Shown: positions 55,441 to 64,000 of the stretch, in pieces
Layout: the number at the start of each line of letters is the position of its first letter
Position numbering within the stretch: position 1 is the first letter of the stretch
Assembly: GCA_014529385.2 (NCBI GenBank)
Contig: CM043945.1
Coordinates: 91,814,112 to 91,878,111 of the forward strand
Direction of reading: 5' to 3'
DNA: 64,000 nucleotides
Origin: Adiantum capillus-veneris
Lineage: Eukaryota > Streptophyta > Polypodiopsida > Polypodiales > Pteridaceae
The notes under the pieces: model-generated
The model's input: only the letters and a program-made list of their open reading frames with translations
Database searches by the model: none
What the model was told of the DNA's origin: nothing
Translations under genes and position numbers: made by a program

Positions 55441-55525
55441 AGTGTTTTCAGCAAGCCAAAGTGCCCAAAAATGCATCTGAGTTAAGCTCTTTCCAATGAG
55501 GTTACCTACAAGAAGATTCTGTAGG

Positions 55526-55660
55526 TTGGTTTATGGTGGCAAACATTCATAGCTGATGTTAGAAATTTTTGCAAAACTTGTGACATACGCTAAAGAATGG
55601 GTAGACCTACAGCTTCAGACATGACTCCTTTAACGGTGAGAGGCATAAAATGGTAACCAT
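55526..55660 (+). pseudogene. Integrase zinc-finger remnant of element H
   Basis: In one plus frame the sequence reads WWQTFIADVRNFCKTCDI, a stop, then RMGRPTASDMTPL. This is the C-terminal half of the HHCC finger (CKTC) and the spacer before the integrase core. RT thumb, RNase H and the first half of the finger are missing, so an internal deletion joins RT to integrase near 55450-55525. The core and everything downstream are also missing. Confidence 0.6.
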
Positions 55661-56320
55661 ATTTTTGCAACATTTGTCAGCCTACTCAACGTCCTCTTCC
55701 TCATATGTGTATATATTTTTCTACGCTATTAAGTTATCTAGAGTAAATTCCCCCTCTTCGTTTAACCTTTGTGGCGACACATACATTGTACTCTTCCCAA
55801 AAATGTCACCTTAGTCATATATTTATATTACCACCCTTTTCGTTTTTGCTTTGTAAATAAAAGTAAGCATACAATAACCAACTATCTACCCCCAAACTTT
55901 CTTACCTCTTGTGAATTAGTAGTAGAAAAATAATATATCCATCTTCCATACCATATAGATAAATTACCATGGAAATCAACTCTCCACTTGTCTTTACCAA
56001 AGATTATGGTCCCTCTCTACAAGTCTTCTATGCCCCCTACATAGGTGGCCCAATATCTGTTAAAAATATACATATAGTTTTTATCTTTTCAAAAAGACTC
56101 CAATTGTATATTATTTTCACAATAAAATAATATTGGTCCCTCCTCTATTTGTTTAATCATCATAGCCTTTTGAAAAAGCATGATTCCCCTTGGATGCATA
56201 CAAGCAAAGGGCCCATACAAGAAGACTTGGAAGCAAAAGGTTCCTTAGCCTAGTGTGGACCTTCCAAACCGAATTCCTTGGTGCATGGGCGTGAAGAATA
56301 GTCAAAATTCATATCAAACA
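55661..56320. other. Unassigned AT-rich stretch
   Basis: No family-like reading frame, LTR end or strong repeat is seen. It lies between the remnant of H and the presumed LTR of D. Confidence 0.4.
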
Positions 56321-57710
56321 TGTTGAGGAGGTCAAATTTTCCTTTTGAAGCATGTCATTCCGAGCTACAGGTAAAAAGTTATGGTCAAAATAGTGTAAAT
56401 CTGTCAGATTCGCAGCAAAAGGGAACTGTAAATCAAGTAAATCAAGAGGGTGAGATCTTATTTTTCCCCTACTCATCTTCTATAAGAGCAATGAGTGCTC
56501 AAGGTCACTTGCATGTGATGGGACCAACCTAAAGATGCTTTCTAAATGCCAAGACAGACAAGTTGAGATACCCCGCAGGAGCCACCCGTAGGGCCTCATG
56601 GTGGGGCCCACCTACATTATGCACCCCTATGGAGACTTCACGGTCTAAAATGATATTTTTGGTGAATAAATAGTCCCTTTTATGTCCAATATTCAATGAG
56701 TGGTCAAAGGACACTTAATTAGGGCTAATCACTCACCCTAATTAAGTGTAGCATAATCCCACTCCTACACAACTATAAATAGCCCCCCTTGAAGAGACTC
56801 AAGGAAACACACATATATTTTCAACTTCATGTTGTTTCTTGATCAATAGTAGAGAAAACCCCAACTCTCCCTCTTTCACATCCTCCCTCCTAACCCTCCT
56901 CTTTGGAGGAAGTGCAACTCTATCCTCCACTCTTTCTATTCTACAATCTCTTACTCCATCAACCCAATAAATCATTTGTAGCACCTCAATAATTTGTAAA
57001 TACATCATGATATCTCTCATGGTTATGTTAATGATCATTAAATCATCTTCAAAACATTCAAGTGTCGCAATTCGTGATGGTTAGCCAGCGTCTGTCCTCC
57101 CCTTAAAAGGTGTGCGAGAAATCAAGTAAGTGTTTTTTTCTCAATTTACCATTGGTTTGTTTCTCCACACTTATTCAATTGGTCTAAAGAAATTTCTCAC
57201 TCCAAATCTCTTTTTCTTCATTACATATGCATGTGGCTACCTCTCATGGTGATTTTATTTGTGTCACGGCATTGCATAGATGGAGATGAGCTCTCTATGC
57301 AAAGTGTGTTAGTTTGATGTAAGTGATTCTCTTGTGTGTTTGAGAGGCAAGTCTTGTGCGCATAATTTTTTGATGAGTGCTTGAGAGAGGAGGAGTTTGG
57401 ATGTATTATGGGTATTCTTATGGGGAGAAGGTGAATGCTATTCCACAAATTGCATATTTCATTTGATGCACGGCATTGGGTTGCATAATCGTTGATGGTG
57501 TTCAAGTGTCGAAAGTGTATATAGAGTAAGGGGGTTTTCAAAGTGTGGTGCTTGAGTGGGTGAGTGCAAGTGTTATTTTGATTGGTTTCCTTCTCCACTC
57601 CCAAAAGAAGGTGGTGCCCCAAGTAGTGTGCGTACCTCTTTACGAACATTTTGTAACGGTAGACCCATTGGTTTGGGTTTAGAGACCCCATTTCAAAAAG
57701 CTCACCCTCA
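56321..57710 (+). repeat. 5' LTR of element D (limits approximate)
   Basis: Possible start TGTTGAGGAGGTC at 56321 and end CTCACCCTCA at 57710. A TATA box (TATAAATA, 56774-56781) fits. No second LTR is present to confirm the ends. The 188-codon minus frame at 57221-57787 is inside it and has no family features. Confidence 0.4.
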
Positions 57711-57715
57711 TAAAG

Positions 57716-57733
57716 TGGTGCCCCCACTGAGGA
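57716..57733 (+). promoter_or_regulatory. Primer-binding site of element D
   Basis: TGGTGCCCCCACTGAGGA; compare TGGTGCCCCCATGGAGGA in B. The leader from 57734 to 58361 holds no other recognised feature. Confidence 0.55.
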
Positions 57734-58361
57734 ACATATTTCCAAGTTACCGTCAAATTTTTTAGTGATGAACAATGGAGTTCCCATCTATCCATTTCAT
57801 TTTGCACAACACATTACAGTAAATGTTCACATAGATAGAAAAGTCTTTTTCCAGCAACGCATTGTTTTTATGTTTGGTGCAGAAAGACTTAGAGAAATAC
57901 TGGCATAACCCAATCCAATTATACTTCCAATCATCAATTATGAAACTTCTTTTGATGTTCACATTTTCATTTTGTTTTAAAGGCAGGAACAAGGAGTGGT
58001 GAAGGGGTGCTCAAGGGCCATATGAAGGAACGAGGTCTTCAAACCAACAAAGAGGAGTAGCACATGAATCACGATCAAAACAATGGACCTTTTAGGCCTA
58101 TTGCTCGGCTATCCATTCATATAATCATTGCAACTAGATTTAGGTTTCAATCTATCATAAGGAGGATATTTGGATCCACTCGCCTCAATAAAATCAATGC
58201 TTCAATTAATCCATTTATTCTACCTATGATAAAGTACAAATTAACAATGGATGTGTACATCTTCATTTTAATGTAATCAGATTTATAGTGTCAACAATTT
58301 TGTGCGGCCCGTAAGAGAAAAGTTTCTTTTAAAAAAATAAATTTCAAAAAGTCTAAACAAA

Positions 58362-60232
58362 ATGTCAAGTTCTTTTCCCACGTTCTATGCAAGAAGTGGA
58401 GAAGATGCGCAAGAGTTTCTTGACAACTTGGAGATGGCACATCTCATATCCGGGAGAGATGAAGAGGAAGTAAAGCTACGAGCCTTCCCGTTGGTTCTAA
58501 AAGCAGAAGCTAAAGCATGGTATAAGACCTTGCAACCCCAAATCAAGTCCAACTGGGAGATATTGCGAGCAAGCTTCCTCTCCAAGTTCGGGCAAGGTGA
58601 TACTTCTGAAGGACTATGGAAATGTCTTATTGGACATAAGCAGGTATCACTTGAAGACTATCCCTCTTATGAAGCAACCTTTGTCAATCTATAGGGTAGG
58701 TGGGAGGCTACATTAGAAAATCATGGTGGTGCACCTAACTTTCTAAAAAAAGACAGATTCATGGTTGGCTTCTATCCACTTTTAAAGGCTAAAGTAGAGC
58801 TAAAATTCCCATCCACCTTCGAAGAAGCACGTGAGGTAGCCATCATCAAGTTTAGAAAACTACACTTCCAAGCACATAGAGCAAGGGGTTTGAATGAAGT
58901 GAGTGAGAGGGAGTCTTCACAAACCATGGAAGCACCAATTAGGGCCCCTCTTGCACAATCTTCACAAATAGGAGATAACTCTCAACAAGAGGTTTTACAA
59001 AGGCTAACTCAACAGCTTGAGAACCTCACTCTGAATCTAGTACAGGGCCTACCTCAACAATGACAACCAAGAGAAGGGAATCGCAATCAACAAAGACAAG
59101 CTCAAGAGTTGCGATGTTGGAATTGCAATGAAATGGGCCATGGCATGTGCAATTGTCCACATCCAAGGAAACTTCCGGGAGACATGTATCCCCCCAGACC
59201 GCCTCCTCTCACTGTGCAGCAAGAACTAGCTCAAGGCCCACAAATCCTTCGTCGACCACCACTACCAGCAAATATACCTCCCGTCCCACATGAGGAGGAA
59301 GAAAGAGGAGTCAACATCATCAAGCTATAAGAGGTAATAGATGAGCATACTCTAAACTTTGATGTTATGCTGGCAGAAAAACGCACAAGAGCACATGATA
59401 AGGATGAAGACATGAGAAGTGAAGGAACAAATTCAGCCAGAAGGGACAAGAAGAAGAAGTCAAAGATGGAAGAAGATGAAAGTAACAGGAAGAAAAGATC
59501 AAGGCGAAGGGAAATTGGTATCAATGACTTCCCATTGGGAAAGGAGCTAGAGCCCTACAACATCCTAGAGGATTTACAAACCCAAAAGCCAAACATTTCA
59601 TGGCCTCAACTTCTACACCTATCAGCCAAAGTAAGAAGGCAATGGCCAAAGTTGGTAAGTACAAGAATTCCAAAAAAGAAAGCAAATCTTTCCATTAAGG
59701 TTGTGGCCTCAAAGCTACAAAATGATGAGGAACCCATTGTGGATGCTTACATAAGGGGTAAAAAGGTGTCTAATGTATATGTTGATGGTGGAGCTCAAAT
59801 GTGTGTGATCACGGAAAAATCAATGAACAGGTTAGGGCTTGAAATTACAAAGTCCTCTAATTGTCAAGCTAGGCTAGCCAACAACTCAAGTGTGAAGTGT
59901 TTGGGGATCATTGAAAATGTAAAAGTCTTTGTATGTAACATAGATGCACGAGTGGATATGTATGTCATGCCAGCTAAGGGGGAGGGCTATCCCATCATCC
60001 TAGGGAGGCCTTGGCTCATTGCTGTGAATGCACATCAAAAATGGGCAAGTGGTCGTTTGATTCTTAAGAAGGGTCAACCGGCGGTGTATGATTGGCGAGA
60101 AGGAAAGCAACTAGATATCAACTATGAAACCACGGCATCAACCAGTGCATCAACCAGTGAAGAGGAGTCTTCTTTGGAGGTAATGGGAATTGTATTCAAC
60201 GCCAACACCCAAGATGTTTCTGTAGAAGAAAA
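58362..60232 (+). pseudogene. gag and protease of element D
   Basis: ATG 58362 (MSSSFPTFYARSGEDAQEFL). Gag core: KAEAKAWYKTLQPQIKSNW, FLKKDRFMVGFYPLLKAKV. CCHC-like knuckle CWNCNEMGHGMCNC (about 59117-59158). Basic region KKKSKMEEDESNRKKRSRRR. Protease: VYVDGGAQMCVITEKSMNRL, then YPIILGRPWLIAVN, so both retropepsin motifs are present. Stops in the same frame are TAG at 58692, TGA at 59061 and TAA at 59328; no frameshift is seen. The frame closes at 60260, already inside the LTR of E. Confidence 0.8.
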
Positions 60233-60554
60233 TGTTGAGATGTCGAGCTCTACACCTTGAGCTGGCATCCACTACGGGTCTTGGCCACTTACGGCATTTA
60301 CTCACTGGCGTATTAGGTGACCGACACGGAGGATCTCTGCCAGTGATTCTACAGCTGGACTACACTTATAGTGCCAGCCTAGTACGCTTCTAGCGAGTTC
60401 AAACTTAGTGACCGCATGTACATATGTGCTACTTTTCAGCTTTAGCACTTAGTCATTTTGTACTCTCTTTTCTGTGAAGAAGAAGAAGAAGCTTTCCATC
60501 TCTGTGTGCTTTGTGCTTGTCTTGTGTATCTCTCTTGCATCCTCATTCTTTACA
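60233..60554 (+). repeat. 5' LTR of copia E (start inferred)
   Basis: End CATTCTTTACA is fixed by the primer site. The start is set at TGTTGAGATGTCG (60233), where similarity to gypsy protease ends, but another TG nearby is possible. Confidence 0.55.
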
Positions 60555-60566
60555 TGGTATCAGAGC
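60555..60566 (+). promoter_or_regulatory. Primer-binding site of copia E (tRNA-Met)
   Basis: TGGTATCAGAGC directly after the LTR. The leader 60567-60832 holds nothing else I recognise. Confidence 0.9.
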
Positions 60567-60832
60567 CTGGTGCAGGCAAGAGAGGCTAAGAGAGCAAGAG
60601 CATCACAATACCTTCGTTCGCAATCCACAACCAGATGCCAGTTTTGTACAAGTTTCTGAACAGGTCTCCAAATTGAAGTACACAGAGATTTACTGTACAA
60701 GTACAGTGGTTGTATGTACACTTGATTCTGGACACTCGTTGAGTGTAGAAAGCGTTACAGGTACCACGATAGCAGGTTCAACAGATTTGCAGGTTTTTGC
60801 AGAATGCAGCTATTTTGTCTTAGTGCTTCAAG

Positions 60833-63800
60833 ATGTCTGACGGTTTCAGTCAGATTGTCACTGAGAAGCTTGAGAAAAATAACTACCCTGCATGGAAGTT
60901 CAGAATAACAAATTTCCTAAAAGGAAAAGGTTATTGGGACTATGTAGAAGGAGACAATGAAAAGGAACCAGAGATTCCCGAGGCAAATGCTACAACAGAA
61001 CAAAGGAGAGCTTTGAGGGACTGGCAACAAGGCCAGAGCAAAGTGATGTATTGGCTTTCTATGAGCATCACAGATGGCATGATGGGATATCTACAGGATG
61101 GTGAAACCCCCGCCATTGCATGGAAAAACTTAGGCAGAGTGTTCGAGGCGAACACCAAGGCCAAGAAGCTTCAACTAAAGTCGGAGCTAAATCAGGTTAA
61201 GAGGAACAACCTCTCAATCAATGATTATTCCTTGAAGATCAAGAGTATCATTGAGGCTCTTGGATCTATTAAAATCTCAGTGGAAGACGATGACATTGTC
61301 CGTGCATGCTTGGATGGTCTAGGAGATGAGTATGTACATTTCAGGTCTTCCATGAATACAAGAGACGACATCCCCGTGTTCCAAGATTTGATTTCTATGC
61401 TTATTCTTGAGGAGAAGAACCTTGACACATCTTCTTCTCATGGCAGAAATAATTCTGAATAGGCCTTCTATTCTAAGTCCAACAGAGGTAGAGGTAGAGG
61501 TCGTGGTCGAGGCCCAAGGGGTTGCAGGGGCCAATTCCAAGAAGGTCAATCAAATCAAAACAATACAGGTGGCAGGGGAAACCAGTCTCAAGGCAGGGGG
61601 AGTCAAAGAGGTCGTGGTGCAGGATCAAGCAGGCAGCAACATACTCCAGATAGCAGAGAATGTTGGACTTGTGGTAAAAGAAGTCACATGTCACGTGACT
61701 GTCCAAAGGGAAAAGCAAGTGGAAAGAGAGAACAGGGCAACTATGCATCTACTAGCAGAGATGCAGATGACAACAAAAACGAGCATGTGTTTGTTATGCA
61801 GCATGTAATGAATACAATGACTGCAGAGAATTCCACCAAAGATGATGTTTGGTATGTGGATTCAGGTGCCTCTAATCACATGACATCTCGTGGAGAGTGG
61901 TTTAGAGATATGCGCAAACCAGATTTGCCAGGCTATGTGCAGACAGGAGATGGCACAGCTCACCCCATTGCTCATGTAGGGGACATACCTCTAAATATGA
62001 AGAGTGGGAAATCAAAGTACTTAGCAGATGTACTTCATGTCCCAAACATTTCAAAGAATCTTGTTTCTGTTGGACAAATGGTTGAGCAGGGTTTGCAGGT
62101 TCGCTTCAATCCGAATGGCTGTTATGTAGAAGATTTCCAGAATGGCTGTAAGCTGATCACAAAGGGCAAATGTGTGGGCAGAATGTTTACGCTAAATGTA
62201 GACATGCCTGAGGTAAAAGCTGCATTATTTGCACACGGCACAGGTGTTGTGGCTGATGTTGACATTTGGCACAAATGCATTGGCCATGTCAATGAGCAGA
62301 GATTGCGCAGCATGCAATCAAAACAGATTGTAAAAGGTTTGCCCAAATTCAAGGTGGATGGAATGCATAAACTGTTTGCAGCATGCCAGTTTGGAAAATA
62401 GCCAAAGGGCTCATTTCCACATGAGCGCAATGTATGTAAAAAGCCACTTGAGGTGGTGCACACAGATGTTTGGGGTCCAACCGATACTGCAAGTATACAT
62501 GGTTGCAGGTATTATATCTCTTTCATCGATGACCATACAAGGAAAGTATGGGTCTACTTCATGCGTAACAAAAGTGAAGTGTTTGGTCACTTTCAGGACT
62601 TCAAAGTCATGATTGAGAAGGAGACAAATATGCAAATCAAGACATTGAGGTCAGATGGAGGGGGAGAGTACTTCTCCAATGATTTTTCAGATTTTCTGCG
62701 AATGCATGGTATACGCAGGCAGTTTACATGCAGATATACTCCACAGTAGAATGGGGTCGCAGAAAGGAAAAACAGGCACATTACAGAGGTTACACGTGCA
62801 TTGATGAATGAGAAGAACATGCCTCATCATTTTTGGGCTGAAGGTGTAAATACAGCTGTGTACATTATGAACAGGACACCTACAGCTATGGTGCATGATA
62901 TAACACCTAAGGAAAAGTTTACAGGTACAAAGCCTGATTTGGCACACTTGAAAGTGTTTGGCTGCATAGCTTACGTGCATGTACCAGATGAGTTGCGTAG
63001 GAAATTGGATCCTAAAGTAGAGAAATGTGTTCTTGTGGGATATTCCCTTGAACAAAAAGGGTACAGATGCTACAATCCTACTATACGAGAATTACGAGTG
63101 AGCAGAGATGTAGTCTTTGATGAGATGAGCAGCTGGTACAGTAATGCACATGGCACTATTGGGGCTGATGTAAAAGATGATGTGGTTGTACAAAATGTGA
63201 GGCCACAATCACAGGTTTTGAGTGGACCACAAGAGTCCTCTTCTCGTGGGTCTATTGAGAATCCATGGAATGGTAGACTACGTACACAGGTTACTCCACC
63301 AGCAGGTACATGGAATGTATCACGAAAAGGAAAGGAAAAGGTTGCTGAACCTCCCCTTATGGTTGATGCATCATCACGTTTTTCACATGTAAACATGGAT
63401 TCAGATGGTTCTGAACAAAGTCTTGATGAGGAATTTGGAATTCCGGCTGTCAGGACACCTGGTGTAAGGAAAGTACAAGAAGATGCTAGAGGGCAAAGGA
63501 GTGACCTAGGACCGCGCAGATCTAACCGAGTCAGAAATCCAGTTCAGAAATTGACTTATGATGGGTATCTAGCGCATCACCAAGCCTACATGGCTAAGGT
63601 GATACAGGATGTGGAGCCCACATGTTTTGAAGATGCAGTTGGAAATGTGCATTGGGATGATGCAATGAATGAAGAGATGGCTGCATTGGAAGCAAATGAC
63701 ACATGGGAGTTGGTGCCATTGCCAAGTGGCAAGAAAGCTATTGGCTGTAAATGGGTGTATAAAACCAAGCATAAGGCTGATGGTAACATTGAGCGTCACT

Positions 63801-64000
63801 AGGCAAGGCTGGTCGCAAAGGGTTATGCACAGACGTATGGCATAGACTATGAGGAGACCTTTGCTCCAGTGGCAAAGATGACGAATGTGAGAGATGTCAT
63901 AGCAGTGGCTTCATCTAGAGGATGGATTATGTATCAAATGGATGTAAAGAATGCCTTCTTGAATGGTGAGTTGCAAGAGGAAGTGTATATGGATCAGCCA
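60833..64000 (+). pseudogene. Gag-Pol of copia E with four TAG stops, partial
   Basis: ATG 60833 (MSDGFSQIVTEKLEKNNYPA). Gag: WKFRITNFLKGKGYWDYVEG, LKSELNQVKRNNLSINDYSL. An Arg/Gly-rich run and the CCHC knuckle CWTCGKRSHMSRDC (about 61663-61704). Protease: WYVDSGASNHMTSR. Integrase: WHKCIGHVNEQRL with a weak second part, HTDVWGPTDTASIHG, RSDGGGEYFSNDFSDF and GVAERKNRHI give D, D, E. RT begins WELVPLPSGKKAIGCKWVYK and [17 protein letters not shown] at the edge. In-frame TAG at 61460-61462, 62399-62401, 62747-62749 and 63800-63802. At least the third replaces a conserved Gln. Confidence 0.9.

Larger units (their letters stand above)
8600..55660 (+). mobile_element. Gypsy element H, the host of the nested stack
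   Basis: Plus-strand gypsy element whose parts read through all insertions: gag and protease (9270-11918), linker to 12229, first part of RT (29151-29326), rest of RT (54832-55440), then an integrase zinc-finger remnant (55526-55660). The joins are exact: CCTAC at 12225-12229 and 29151-29155 flanks array T, and CTAA at 29323-29326 and 54832-54835 flanks element S. RT and integrase pieces are separated by a large internal deletion near 55450-55525. The 3' LTR is not found. Left limit is approximate. Confidence 0.75.
56321..60232 (+). mobile_element. Gypsy element D, same kind as B
   Basis: Presumed LTR (56321-57710), primer site, leader, then gag and protease in one frame with three stops. 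It ends abruptly inside or just after protease where copia E begins, so RT and the rest are absent from the window; E probably inserted into it. Gag, protease and primer-site similarity tie it to B. Confidence 0.65.
60233..64000 (+). mobile_element. Copia element E, cut by the right edge
   Basis: LTR, tRNA-Met primer site, then gag, protease, integrase and the start of RT in a single frame to the window end. The rest lies outside. No frameshift is seen in about 3.1 kb, but four TAG codons interrupt it. Confidence 0.85.

Noticed and set aside
57221-57787. 188-codon minus frame
   Set aside because: Lies inside the presumed LTR of D on the opposite strand and has no recognisable motif.

Overview
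The window looks like nuclear DNA of a land plant with a repeat-rich genome. It holds plant-type Ty1/copia elements primed by initiator tRNA-Met, Ty3/gypsy elements including one with the extra archaeal-type RNase H seen in plant Tat-like elements, and a spliced En/Spm (CACTA) transposase gene. I found no tRNA, rRNA or CRISPR locus and no convincing intact host gene. The species cannot be named from this sequence. Labels below (B, G2, H, T, CAC, S, A, G, D, E) are mine.

Layout. 1-386: unrecognised reading frame cut by the left edge. About 500-5900 (minus): B, a decayed Tat-like gypsy element. About 5940-8600 (minus): G2, the 5' end of a gypsy element (LTR start, primer site, leader, gag N-terminus). 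About 8600-55660 (plus): H, an old gypsy element that received all insertions of the central stack. Into H went T (12230-29150, minus, CCTAC flanks), a copia element now arranged LTR-internal-LTR-internal-LTR. Its second copy is split by CAC (19947-26457, TTA flanks), a complete CACTA element with a seven-exon transposase gene and a possible captured host exon. Further along, H was split by S (29327-54831), a short element with CACTAGTT ends. S was split by copia element A (29502-53681, AATAC flanks), and A was split by G (31784-50780, CACAT flanks), a 19-kb gypsy element. After H come D (about 56321-60232), a gypsy element of B's kind, and E (from about 60233), a copia element cut by the right edge.

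The most unusual object is G. Besides gag, protease, reverse transcriptase, RNase H and integrase, it has two zinc-binding modules in front of the integrase core, a second retropepsin-like domain after integrase, a tail of Trp-centred repeats, and a separate 1,085-codon reading frame before the 3' LTR. Two non-coding regions carry nine copies of a 24-bp palindrome, six perfect and three with the same single change, in diverged sequence, mostly 283-288 bp apart. Each array stops about 180 bp before the first ATG of the next gene. G2 has the same layout with a different palindrome, the same CGCG centre, the same spacing and a similar distance to gag. I regard this as the best candidate for an undescribed system.

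Most coding regions are broken. Many stops fit C-to-T change at methylated sites. A and G are the youngest insertions, with LTR pairs differing by about 1 percent by eye. T, H, B and D are older.
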